From Caballeronia arvi (GTDB lineage Bacteria; Pseudomonadota; Gammaproteobacteria; Burkholderiales; Burkholderiaceae), in NCBI RefSeq assembly GCF_001544695.2, contig NZ_FCOM02000018.1:1-64000 (forward strand): a DNA stretch of 64,000 nucleotides. Reading direction: 5' to 3'. The notes beneath the pieces are model-generated. The model saw only the letters and a list, made by a program, of their open reading frames with translations, did not search any database and was not told where the DNA came from. Each line of letters begins with the position of its first letter. Position 1 is the first letter of the stretch. The translations under genes were made by a program, and so were the position numbers. Positions 8,502 through 16,437 of the stretch are shown here, one piece after another.

Positions 8502-9803
8502 ATGGATTCGACTGTCATCGAGGAAAGCCCGCCTCAGGCCGGCGCGAAACCCCTGCGGCGCCTGATCGTCGCGACGAGCATCGGCAATGCGCTCGAATGG
8601 TTCGACTTCGCCGCGTACGGTTTTTTCGCCGTCACGCTGTCGAAGCTGTTTTTTCCTGCGCACGACGAGACCGTTTCCCTGCTGATGACCTTCGGCACCT
8701 TCGGTCTTTCGTACGTGTTCCGCCCGCTCGGCGCGCTCATGCTCGGGCGCTATGCGGACCGTCGCGGGCGCAAGGCGGCGCTGCTCATGGCGCTCGGGCT
8801 GACGACCATCGGCACGCTCATCTGCGCGGTCATTCCGACGTATGCGCAGATCGGGCTCGCCGCGCCCATCGGCCTGATGACGGCGCGCATTCTCATCTCG
8901 TTCTCGACGGGCGGCGAATTCGGCAGCGGCACCGCACTGATGATCGAGCAGAAGAGCAAGCGCAAGGCGTTCCTCGCGAGCTGGCAGTTTTCGAGTCAGG
9001 GCATGAGCACCGTGCTCGCGTCGTGCGCGGGGCTCGTGCTCAGCACGCAGTTGTCGCCGGAGCAGATCGAATCATGGGGATGGCGCGCGCCCTTCATCTT
9101 CGGCCTGCTGGTCGCGCCAGTGGGACTGTATATCCGCAAGCATATCGACGATACGCTGCCCGCTCATACGCACGACAAGCACGACACCACGCGCAATGCG
9201 CCCGTGCGCGAACTGCTCGCGCACAGCAAAGGCCGCATTCCGCTGGCCGCGGGCATCATGGCCGTATCGACCGCGGCGAGCTATCTGATGATCCTCTACA
9301 TGCCGACGTACGCGGTGAAGCAGTTGCATCTGCCGGCATCGACGGGCTTCGCCGCGACGGTCGTCACCGGCACGATCCTGATGCTCTTCACGCCGCTGAT
9401 GGGCCATCTCGCCGATCACTACGGACGCAGCCGCATGATGGTCGTCTCCGCGCTCGTCACGCTGCTCACGATCTATCCGTGCTTCGCGTGGCTGCTGGCG
9501 AGTCCGTCCCTGACCGTGCTGATGGCGATCATGGTGCTCGCGGGCGCATTGAAGGCGATCTACTTCGGGCCGCTCGCCGCCGTGCTGTCGTCGCTCTTTC
9601 CGACCCACATCCGCAGCACGGGTCTCGGCTTCAGCTACAACATCGGCGTGATGGTCTTCGGCGGCTTCACGCCGTGGCTCGTCACCGCGATGATCGGCGC
9701 GACGCACGATCCGCTTTCTCCCGCGTTCTATCTGATGGCGTGCGCCGTGCTGAGCCTCGGCTGCATCGCGCTCTATCACTTCAAGCTCGTCAAGCACATC
9801 TGA
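8502..9803 (+). CDS. MFS transporter, metabolite:H+ symporter (MHS) family
   Basis: About 433 residues with twelve predicted hydrophobic segments. The N-terminus has GNALEWFDFAAYGFFAVTLS and then FGLSYVFRPLGALMLGRYAD with DRRGRK, the hallmark loop 2-3 motif of the MHS branch (KgtP, ProP, citrate and shikimate carriers). It is an inner-membrane proton-coupled importer of a small organic acid or zwitterion. The ATG at 8502 is preferred because GGAA lies about 10 bases before it; an in-frame ATG at 8487 is also possible. It sits 28 bases after the M20 gene and 3 bases before the PLP-enzyme gene, so it is firmly inside the operon and likely imports its substrate. Confidence 0.88.
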   Translation: MDSTVIEESPPQAGAKPLRRLIVATSIGNALEWFDFAAYGFFAVTLSKLFFPAHDETVSLLMTFGTFGLSYVFRPLGALMLGRYADRRGRKAALLMALGLTTIGTLICAVIPTYAQIGLAAPIGLMTARILISFSTGGEFGSGTALMIEQKSKRKAFLASWQFSSQGMSTVLASCAGLVLSTQLSPEQIESWGWRAPFIFGLLVAPVGLYIRKHIDDTLPAHTHDKHDTTRNAPVRELLAHSKGRIPLAAGIMAVSTAASYLMILYMPTYAVKQLHLPASTGFAATVVTGTILMLFTPLMGHLADHYGRSRMMVVSALVTLLTIYPCFAWLLASPSLTVLMAIMVLAGALKAIYFGPLAAVLSSLFPTHIRSTGLGFSYNIGVMVFGGFTPWLVTAMIGATHDPLSPAFYLMACAVLSLGCIALYHFKLVKHI

Positions 9804-9806
9804 GAC

Positions 9807-10940
9807 ATGACTACTCATCACGACGATTTCAGCGGCTGGCTGATGTATCACTCCGTCGGCGTGTATCCGGGACATCGTGAAGCGATGACCGACGCGCTCG
9901 CCCGCTTCGCATCGACATGGTGCGCGCCCGACGACACGCGCTGGGACGAAGCGCTCGCCGCGCGCGGCCGTCTGCTCACGGACTGGGCGACGATGATCGG
10001 CGCACGCGAAGCCGATGTCTTCGGCGCGCAAAACGTGACCGATGCCTTCGCGCGCTTTCTCGACGGTCTCGCCGACGACGTGCTGCGCGATCGCACCGTG
10101 CTCGTCGCCGCAGATTGCTTTCCGAGCCTGCATTTCCTGCTGTCGGGTCTCGCCGCACGCCGCGGCTTCACGCTGCGCACCGTGCCCGTGCGCGATGGCG
10201 AGGACTATGTGCGCGACGAGGACTTCATCGAGGCATGGACCGGAGATGTGGCGCTTGCGCTCGTCACGTGGATATCGTCGCTGACGTCGAAGCGCGTGAA
10301 GCTCTCCGTGATGTGCGAGCAGGCGCGCCGCCGCGGCAGCCTCGCCGCGCTCGACGTGACGCAAGGCATCGGCATTTTGCCGTTCGATCTGAACGACACG
10401 CCGTTCGACTTCGTGTGCGGTTCGACGCTCAAATGGCTGTGCGGCGCGCCGGGCACGGGCCTCGGCTATATCGCGCCGCATGTGCTCGCGCGCGGCGTCG
10501 AGCCTGCGGTGCGCGGCTGGTTCAGCCAGGAGAATCCGTTCAACTGGAACATCGATACATTCTCGTACGCATCCGATGCGCGCCGCTTCGACACGGGCAC
10601 GCCTTCGGTATTGCCCTTCGTCGCATCGCAGCCGGGCATGTCGTGGATGCGCGCGCAACCGGCGGGCAGCGTGCGTGCGCACAATCTCGAGCTCTGCCAC
10701 GAACTCATCGCGATGCTCGACGACAAGCGTTATCGCCTGCTCTCTCCCCGTGCCGATGACGAACGCGGCGCGAGCATCATGGCCGAAGCGCCTGCGCATC
10801 TCGATGCCGCGAGCATCGTCGTGCAACTGAAGGAAGCGGGCCTCTTCGTCGATTCGCGCAGCCGCACGTTGCGCTTTTCGCCAGGCGTCTGCACGACGCG
10901 CGCCGGACTCGCGAGGCTCGCGCAATGTCTGCCACGATGA
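9807..10940 (+). CDS. Kynureninase-like / class V aminotransferase-fold PLP enzyme
   Basis: This 377-residue fold-type I PLP protein most resembles kynureninase and class V aminotransferases. DVTQGIGILPFDL (about 188-200) gives the aspartate that contacts the pyridine nitrogen. GSTLKWLCGAPGTGLGYI (about 207-224) holds the Schiff-base lysine. Kynureninases hydrolytically cleave a C-C bond next to a PLP-bound amino acid, and relatives act as lyases or aminotransferases. Its start is 3 bases after the MHS stop, implying translational coupling. A cupin-type protein and a dienelactone-hydrolase-type protein downstream would suit an aromatic or unsaturated amino-acid-derived substrate, but the actual reaction is not established. 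Confidence 0.75.
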   Translation: MTTHHDDFSGWLMYHSVGVYPGHREAMTDALARFASTWCAPDDTRWDEALAARGRLLTDWATMIGAREADVFGAQNVTDAFARFLDGLADDVLRDRTVLVAADCFPSLHFLLSGLAARRGFTLRTVPVRDGEDYVRDEDFIEAWTGDVALALVTWISSLTSKRVKLSVMCEQARRRGSLAALDVTQGIGILPFDLNDTPFDFVCGSTLKWLCGAPGTGLGYIAPHVLARGVEPAVRGWFSQENPFNWNIDTFSYASDARRFDTGTPSVLPFVASQPGMSWMRAQPAGSVRAHNLELCHELIAMLDDKRYRLLSPRADDERGASIMAEAPAHLDAASIVVQLKEAGLFVDSRSRTLRFSPGVCTTRAGLARLAQCLPR

Positions 10941-11057
10941 AGCGCTCTCGCTCGGGTGTGTTGTCGAGCGCGCCGCGACGTATCGGCATCGCTTGTGTGC
11001 TGACGGGGCCGCCGTCTTGCGCGTCAATCACGCGCCGCCGCTGCCCTTTCATCACTT

Positions 11058-12185
11058 ATGCGAGTTTCCATGAACACATCTTCCATGACGTCTGATGCGC
11101 CTATCGCAGGCGTGCAAGGCTTTATCGTGCCGATGCATTGCACCGATCTTCCCGCCACGATGCAGTTCTTCATCGCGCGGCTCGGCTTCCGGCTCGATGC
11201 GATCTTTCCCGCCGATGGCCCGCGCACAGCGATCCTTTCGCGCGACGGCTTTCGTTTGAAGCTCGGCCTCGATGTGCGCGATGGCATCGATACGCTGAGC
11301 GTGCTGTGCGACGATCCCGCGCAATTGCCAGGTGAAACTCGCGAGCTGATCGCACCGAATGGCGTCGTCGTGCGACTCATGCACGCGAATCCGCCGATGA
11401 TCCTGCCGCCGACGCGCCAGCAACTCGTGCTCTCGCACGCAGGCGACGACGCACACTGGAGTATCGGACGCGCGGGCATGCGTTATCGCGATCTGCTGCC
11501 CGAGCGGCACGGCGGCGCGTTCATCGCATCGCATATCCGCATTCTCGAAGGCGGACCCGTGCCGGATTACGTGCACTTCCACAAGATCCGCTTTCAGACG
11601 ATCTTCTGCCGCAAGGGCTGGGTGCGTCTCGCGTATGAAGGACAAGGCGAGCCGTTCATTCTCGAAGCGGGCGATTGCGTATTGCAGCCGCCCGAGATCC
11701 GGCATCGCGTGCTGGAAAGCTCGGCGGGCGCGGAAGTGATCGAGCTCGGCAGTCCCGCCGAACACATTACGATGGCCGATCACGAGATGACCTTGCCGAA
11801 CGGTGTCTACGATCCCGAACATGATTTCAACGGCCAGCGCTTCGTGCGGCATGTCGCGAAAAGTGCATCGTGGAAGCCGTGGAAATCGCCGGGATTCGTC
11901 GTCGCGGATACGGGCATCGGCGCGGCCACCGATGGGCTCGCGGGCGTGCGCGTCGTGCGTCCGCAAGGCGATGGACAGGAAGCCTCGCGCATGCACGACA
12001 CCGAGTTCTGCTTTTTCTTCGTGCTTGCGGGCAGTCTCGATGTCGCGCAGGGCGAGCAGCACTGGCGCCTCGCGGCCGACGACAGCATCGCGATTCCGGG
12101 CAAGCTGCCGTACACATTCACGCGATGCAGCGCCGATCTCGAACTGCTCGAAGTGACCTTGCCCGCCGATTTCTCACTCGCCTGA
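11058..12185 (+). CDS. VOC-domain plus double-cupin fusion protein
   Basis: The 375-residue protein has three modules. Residues about 15-110 look like a glyoxalase/VOC half (GFIVPMHCTDLPATMQFFIA, then ARLGFRLDAIF). Residues about 150-245 form a first cupin with HFHKIRFQ, where Gln replaces the usual Glu, and GDCVLQPPEIRH supplying the last His. Residues about 270-375 form a second cupin whose metal positions are mostly lost (MHDTEFCFFFVLAGSL; no His after GDSIAIPGKLP). Bicupins include gentisate-type ring-cleaving dioxygenases, so oxygenase or isomerase chemistry is possible. The added VOC half is unusual. A second ATG at 11070 is an alternative start. It lies 117 bases after the PLP-enzyme gene and 9 bases before the SDR gene. 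Confidence 0.7.
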   Translation: MRVSMNTSSMTSDAPIAGVQGFIVPMHCTDLPATMQFFIARLGFRLDAIFPADGPRTAILSRDGFRLKLGLDVRDGIDTLSVLCDDPAQLPGETRELIAPNGVVVRLMHANPPMILPPTRQQLVLSHAGDDAHWSIGRAGMRYRDLLPERHGGAFIASHIRILEGGPVPDYVHFHKIRFQTIFCRKGWVRLAYEGQGEPFILEAGDCVLQPPEIRHRVLESSAGAEVIELGSPAEHITMADHEMTLPNGVYDPEHDFNGQRFVRHVAKSASWKPWKSPGFVVADTGIGAATDGLAGVRVVRPQGDGQEASRMHDTEFCFFFVLAGSLDVAQGEQHWRLAADDSIAIPGKLPYTFTRCSADLELLEVTLPADFSLA

Positions 12186-12194
12186 AGAACGCTC

Positions 12195-12917
12195 ATGATC
12201 GATCGCAATACCGTCGCCTTCGTATCGGGCGCGAACCGCGGGCTGGGCGCGCAGTTCGTCGCGCGTCTGCTTGCGCGCGGCGCGGGCAAGGTCTATGCCG
12301 CGTCGCGCACCGGTCGTGTCGATATCGCCGATGAACGCGTGATTCCCGTCACGCTCGATATCACCGACGATGACAGCGCCGCGCATGCCGCGCGCCTCGC
12401 CTCCGATACCACGCTGCTCATCAACAACGCGGGCGTGAACCATCAGTCCGCGTTTCTCGCGCCGCACGCGCAGGACCATGCGCGCGCTGAGATGGACGTG
12501 AACTACTTCGGCACCTTGCGCATGGCCCGCGCGTTCGCGCCCGCGCTGATACGAACGCAGGGCGCAATGCTCAACGTGCTGTCGATACTCGCGCGCGTGA
12601 GCCTGCCCGCGATGGGCTCGCTGTGCGCATCGAAGGCGGCGGCGCTGCGTCTCACGGAAGCGCTGTGTGCGGAGTTCGCGCCGCATGGCGTGCGCGTGTT
12701 CGCCGCGCTTCCCGGTGCGATCGATACCGACATGAGCCGCGATTTCGCCGGGCCCAAGCTCGATGCCGCCGCAACCGCCGATGCCACGCTCGATGCGCTT
12801 GCCGGCGACTCCCATGAAATCTATATCGGCGCGATGGCGCAGCAACTCGCACAAGGACTCTCACTGCAGCGCGCGGAGACGCAGGCGCAACTTCTATTCT
12901 CATCAGGAGACGCATAA
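12195..12917 (+). CDS. Short-chain dehydrogenase/reductase
   Basis: This 240-residue classical-type SDR has a nucleotide-binding motif SGANRGLGAQFVARLLARG (about 10-28) and the NAG motif in LLINNAGVNHQ. The active-site region after NVLSILARVSLPAMG lacks an obvious YxxxK: where tyrosine is expected the sequence reads GSLCASKAAALRLTEAL, so the usual Tyr is replaced by Cys or shifted while the Lys is kept. It would oxidise or reduce a pathway alcohol or carbonyl with NAD(P)H in the cytosol, unless the missing Tyr has made it non-catalytic. It starts 9 bases after the cupin gene and is followed 4 bases later by the hydrolase gene. Confidence 0.8.
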   Translation: MIDRNTVAFVSGANRGLGAQFVARLLARGAGKVYAASRTGRVDIADERVIPVTLDITDDDSAAHAARLASDTTLLINNAGVNHQSAFLAPHAQDHARAEMDVNYFGTLRMARAFAPALIRTQGAMLNVLSILARVSLPAMGSLCASKAAALRLTEALCAEFAPHGVRVFAALPGAIDTDMSRDFAGPKLDAAATADATLDALAGDSHEIYIGAMAQQLAQGLSLQRAETQAQLLFSSGDA

Positions 12918-12921
12918 CAAC

Positions 12922-14157
12922 ATGGGTTCCTATATCGACATAGACAGTCACGACGGCAAGCGCTTTCGCGCGTATCACGCCGCGCCCGCGCAAGGTTCGG
13001 GGCCGGGCATCGTGCTGCTTCAGGAGATTTTCGGCATCAACGGCTATATGCGCGCAATGGCCGATCGCTTCGCCGAGGAAGGCTATGTCGTGCTCGTGCC
13101 CGATCTCTTCTGGCGCATGAAGCCGGGCGTCGAACTGGGTTACGGCGAAGCGGATTTCAATGAGGCGCTTGGGCTTAACGAAGCACTCGATATCGACCTC
13201 GCGGTGGGCGATATCGGCGCTACGCTCGATGCGTTGCGCACGCTGCCGATGCAGGCGGGCAAGGTTGGCGCGATCGGCTATTGTCTCGGCGGCAAGCTCG
13301 CGGTGCTCGCCGCCGCGCGGCTCGATCTCGATTGCGCGGTGAGCTATTACGGCGTCGGGCTCGATGCGTATATCGGCGAAATTCCGTCGATCCGCTGCCC
13401 GATGCTCTTCCACTTCGCGGGTGACGATGCCTTCTGTCCGCCCGCGACGCGCGAACATTTGCTTGCCGCATTCACCGCCAATCCGAAGCTCGAAGCACAC
13501 GTATATCCCGGATGCGATCACGCGTTCGCGACGCCCGAGCGCCCGCACTACGACAAGCCCGCCGCGACGATGGCCTACTCGCGCACGGTCTCACTGCTGC
13601 GCCGCACGCTCGGACCGATCCACGATCTCAACGCGCTGTGGGAGCGTCACTGCTACTACGAGTTCGCGACGCGCGACGTCGACGCCGTCATGCCGACGAT
13701 GATCGCCGAGCCCTATGTGAACCATGTTCCGACGATGACCGGCGGTGTCGGCCACGATGAACTGAAGCGTTTCTATCGGCATCACTTCGTCAATGCGAAT
13801 CCCGACGACACGCGCCTCATACCCGTTTCGCGGACGATCGGCGCTGACCGCATCGTCGATGAATTCGTGTTCTGCGCGACGCATGATCGCGAGATTGACT
13901 GGCTGCTGCCGGGGCTCGCGCCCACAGGAAAGTATTTCGAAGTGCCGATGCTCGCCGTCGTGTGCTTTCGCGGCGACAAGCTCTATAACGAGCATATCTA
14001 CTGGGATCAGGCTTCGGTGCTCGTGCAGATAGGCGTGCTCGATCCGGCCGGCTTGCCCGTCGCCGGTATTCAGACCGCGAAGAAATTGATCGACGAAACG
14101 CTGCCGAGCAACACGCTGATGCGCAACTGGGCGACGAGCGCCGGCAAACCGATCTGA
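12922..14157 (+). CDS. Dienelactone hydrolase fused to an NTF2/SnoaL-like domain
   Basis: The protein is 411 residues. The first about 235 form an alpha/beta-hydrolase of the dienelactone hydrolase family: the Cys nucleophile lies in GYCLGGKLA, the Asp in AGDDAFCP and the His in GCDHAFATPE. The rest (about 240-400) resembles a SnoaL/NTF2-like cone (LWERHCYYEFATRDVDAVMP, later GHDELKRFYRHHF). Dienelactone hydrolases open enol-lactones made during ring-cleavage pathways. The ATG at 12922 has CAGGAGA about 12 bases upstream and starts 4 bases after the SDR stop. It is the last gene of the operon, before a hairpin terminator. Confidence 0.82.
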   Translation: MGSYIDIDSHDGKRFRAYHAAPAQGSGPGIVLLQEIFGINGYMRAMADRFAEEGYVVLVPDLFWRMKPGVELGYGEADFNEALGLNEALDIDLAVGDIGATLDALRTLPMQAGKVGAIGYCLGGKLAVLAAARLDLDCAVSYYGVGLDAYIGEIPSIRCPMLFHFAGDDAFCPPATREHLLAAFTANPKLEAHVYPGCDHAFATPERPHYDKPAATMAYSRTVSLLRRTLGPIHDLNALWERHCYYEFATRDVDAVMPTMIAEPYVNHVPTMTGGVGHDELKRFYRHHFVNANPDDTRLIPVSRTIGADRIVDEFVFCATHDREIDWLLPGLAPTGKYFEVPMLAVVCFRGDKLYNEHIYWDQASVLVQIGVLDPAGLPVAGIQTAKKLIDETLPSNTLMRNWATSAGKPI

Positions 14158-14179
14158 ACTGCGCTCCGTGATTCATGCA

Positions 14180-14216
14180 GCGTGACGACCCTATTCGGGC
14201 GTCGCGCATTTTTTTT
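14180..14216 (+). terminator. Rho-independent terminator after the catabolic operon
   Basis: A stem of about 11 pairs (GCGTGACGACCC with GGGCGTCGCGC, one bulge) and a 5-base loop is followed by a run of eight T at 14209-14216. It lies 23 bases after the hydrolase stop and separates the operon from the porin gene. Confidence 0.75.
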
Positions 14217-14242
14217 CGCGCGTGAAAGAGCGTTGCGAATCT

Positions 14243-14279
14243 CGCAAACCCTGCTTGATTGATTGCGAATACTCGATCG
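14243..14279. promoter_or_regulatory. Candidate LysR operator, site B (porin promoter)
   Basis: This copy of the site at 6999-7035 lies about 85-120 bp before the porin start. CGCAAA, six bases, then TTGATTGATTGCGAATAC keeps the same spacing. A second inverted repeat, TTGCGA-ATC-TCGCAA, overlaps its left edge at 14233-14247. This makes the porin a likely member of the same LysR regulon as the operon. Confidence 0.6.
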
Positions 14280-14362
14280 ATGGCGAGCCGGTAATGTTGC
14301 ATCAGGAGCCGCCGATGCGAGCGCTCCTCACGCGACGAATCCTCATATCCAATTATTTCGCC

Positions 14363-15544
14363 ATGCAAACTAATATCAAAACCCTATCGGCGGCTGTTCT
14401 GCTCGCTGTCTGCGGCGCGGCTCACGCCGAAGTCAGCTCCGTCACGCTGTACGGGCTCATCGATTACGGCGTGAACTACCAGAGCAACAGCGGCGGCGGT
14501 CGCGTGATCGGCGGCGCGAGCGGCATCATGCAAGGCTCGCGCTGGGGCTTCAAGGGCGTCGAGGACCTGGGCGGCGGGCTATCGGCTATCTTTCAGCTGG
14601 AGAACGGTTTCGATCTCGGCAAAGGCACCGCGTTGCAGGGCGGCACGCTGTTCGGGCGGCAGGCGTATGTCGGCTTGTCGAGCAACACGTACGGCGCGCT
14701 CACGCTCGGGCGTCAATACGATTCGCTCGTGACCTTCGTCGAATCGCGCATGAATTCGGCGAATTACGGTGGCGGCACGACCGCGCATCCGGGCGATCTC
14801 GACAATCTCAACAACAGCAAGCGCGTGAACAACTCGGTGAAGTATGCGAGCCCGAACTTCGGCGGCTTCACCGTGGGCGGTGTGTATGGTTTCGGCGGAC
14901 AGGCGGGCGATTTCACCCGCAACCAGATATGGTCTGTCGGCGCGGGTTACGACTACGGCAGCTTCTCGGCAGGCGCGGCGTACATGAACGTGCGCAACCC
15001 GAACCAGTCGTTTTTCACGAGCACGCCGACCAACGTCGCGGGCGCAAATCTCAACAACATGACCGCAAGCCCGGTCTATAGCGGCTATGCGTCGGCGCAC
15101 TCGTATCAGGCGATAGCGGCAGCCGGACGCTATGCGCTCGGTCCGGCGACGTTCGGCCTCGTCTACAGCAACGTGCAGTTCAAGGATCTCGGCGATACGT
15201 CGTCCGGTTCCAATCCGCTCGGACTCACGGGCACGGCGAAATTCAATACCGGCGAATTCAATCTCACGTACTTCTGGACGCCTGCACTGGCGAGCGAATT
15301 CGTCTATAGCTATACGCACGGCTCCGGCGTGGGCACGATAGGCTCATCGAGCTATAACACGCTCTCGTTGTCGCTCGATTACTACCTTTCGAAGCGCACG
15401 GACGTCTATGTGATCGGCAGCACGCAGTTTGCGAGCGGGACCGATTCGACCGGGCGCGCGGCGCGCGCGACGCTCAACGCGCTGACAGCGTCATCGACAG
15501 ATCGGCAGACCTTCGTTCAGTTGGGCATGCGTCACAAGTTCTGA
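14363..15544 (+). CDS. Gram-negative porin (outer-membrane trimeric type)
   Basis: This 393-residue outer-membrane porin begins with a signal peptide, MQTNIKTLSAAVLLAVCGAA then HAE, followed by the family start SSVTLYGLIDYGVNY. Mid-protein it has SRWGFKGVEDLGGGLSAIFQ and GRQAYVGLSS, and it ends in FVQLGMRHKF with the terminal Phe needed for outer-membrane assembly. All are typical of Burkholderiales OpcP/Omp-type porins. The ATG at 14363 is required for the signal peptide. It follows the catabolic operon in the same direction behind a terminator, with its own promoter region carrying the candidate LysR site. It probably gives outer-membrane access to the operon's substrate. Confidence 0.92.
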   Translation: MQTNIKTLSAAVLLAVCGAAHAEVSSVTLYGLIDYGVNYQSNSGGGRVIGGASGIMQGSRWGFKGVEDLGGGLSAIFQLENGFDLGKGTALQGGTLFGRQAYVGLSSNTYGALTLGRQYDSLVTFVESRMNSANYGGGTTAHPGDLDNLNNSKRVNNSVKYASPNFGGFTVGGVYGFGGQAGDFTRNQIWSVGAGYDYGSFSAGAAYMNVRNPNQSFFTSTPTNVAGANLNNMTASPVYSGYASAHSYQAIAAAGRYALGPATFGLVYSNVQFKDLGDTSSGSNPLGLTGTAKFNTGEFNLTYFWTPALASEFVYSYTHGSGVGTIGSSSYNTLSLSLDYYLSKRTDVYVIGSTQFASGTDSTGRAARATLNALTASSTDRQTFVQLGMRHKF

Positions 15545-15564
15545 CGCTGGCTCGGTGAAAGGCC

Positions 15565-16341
15565 TCAAGGATTCGAGCGCTTGAGCCGCATCGCGACTGA
15601 GAATCTATCGGCGGGATGGATGCTGACCGACGTCTCGAAGCTCTTGCCCGCCGAGTCCAGATAACGCCGGACGATCTCGAGCGCCGCCGTTCCCTGTTCT
15701 ACGCGCAAGCGCTTCGCCATCTCTTCCGACACCAGCACCGCGTGGATGCCCTGCTGGATCTCCGCGATGCTGTGCCCATATCGCTCCTCGATCAACGCGC
15801 TGATCAGCCTGTCGGGCTGCTCGCGCGCAATCTCCGCCACGTCGGCATAGTCGGGCGCGATGTACACATCCGTCCATCCGACCGGCGCGCGCCCTATTCC
15901 GCCCTCGACGCGCAGGCTCGAAATACGCAGAAACCGCGCCCCTTCGGCACATTGCAGCGTCCTCGCCAGATCGCGGTCCGCGACGACCACCTCCGTCGAT
16001 TGCACGAGCCGCAAATGCTCGGAGCCGAATTGGGCGAGATCGTCGACGGAGGCGAGCGTCGGCCGAAATTCATTTCTCGGGCGCGACGACTCGACGCGCG
16101 TTCCCGCATTTTTTCGACGCGAAACCAGACCTAACTGCTGCAACTCATGCAGCGCCGCGCGCACGGTATGTCGGCTCGTGCGGTAGTGATCGCGCAACTC
16201 CAGCTCGGTTGGCAGGATCGTCCCGACGGGATAGCGCCCGGAAGCGATCGCTTCGGTGAGTTCGCGCGCGATGTCCGCGAAGTGAGGTCGGTTCGTCATC
16301 TCGTCTGTGGATGGGTTGTTTTTGTCGCTAGGGTAAATCAT
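15565..16341 (-). CDS. GntR-family regulator, HutC/UTRA type
   Basis: The protein is 258 residues. It has an N-terminal winged HTH (ILPTELELRDHYRTSRHTV then RAALHELQQLGLVSRR, about residues 35-70) and a C-terminal UTRA ligand domain with FLRISSLRVEGG and AEIQQGIHAVLV. The start is the ATG at 16341 because AGGAGG lies 7 bases upstream on the minus strand; an inner ATG at 16299 would cut into the region before the HTH. It is divergent from the lyase gene, and two TGTCCGGAC palindromic sites lie just upstream of its start. It is therefore likely a repressor of the lyase-dctA-fumC operon and of itself, released by a pathway metabolite. Confidence 0.9.
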   Translation of the reverse strand: MIYPSDKNNPSTDEMTNRPHFADIARELTEAIASGRYPVGTILPTELELRDHYRTSRHTVRAALHELQQLGLVSRRKNAGTRVESSRPRNEFRPTLASVDDLAQFGSEHLRLVQSTEVVVADRDLARTLQCAEGARFLRISSLRVEGGIGRAPVGWTDVYIAPDYADVAEIAREQPDRLISALIEERYGHSIAEIQQGIHAVLVSEEMAKRLRVEQGTAALEIVRRYLDSAGKSFETSVSIHPADRFSVAMRLKRSNP

Positions 16342-16354
16342 AGCTTGCCTCCTC

Positions 16355-16389
16355 ATGTCCGGACATATTATTCTGCATATGTCCGGACT
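16355..16389. promoter_or_regulatory. Tandem GntR operators (TGTCCGGACA type)
   Basis: A perfect 12-bp palindrome ATGTCCGGACAT is at 16355-16366. A second copy, TGTCCGGACT, is at 16380-16389. Their centres are about 24 bp apart, close to two helical turns. They lie between the divergent GntR and lyase starts, where bound dimers would block both promoters. Confidence 0.78.
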
Positions 16390-16437
16390 TATCTGAACAA
16401 CTTCAGTTGCGTCCGCCACCCAATTCTCGAGGTCGCA

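Noticed and set aside
9072..11027. A very long open frame (about 650 codons) on the minus strand opposite the MFS and PLP-enzyme genes
   Set aside because: It is antisense to two clear genes, is extremely Arg/His/Glu-rich and has no domain. Such frames are usual by-products of GC-rich codon bias.
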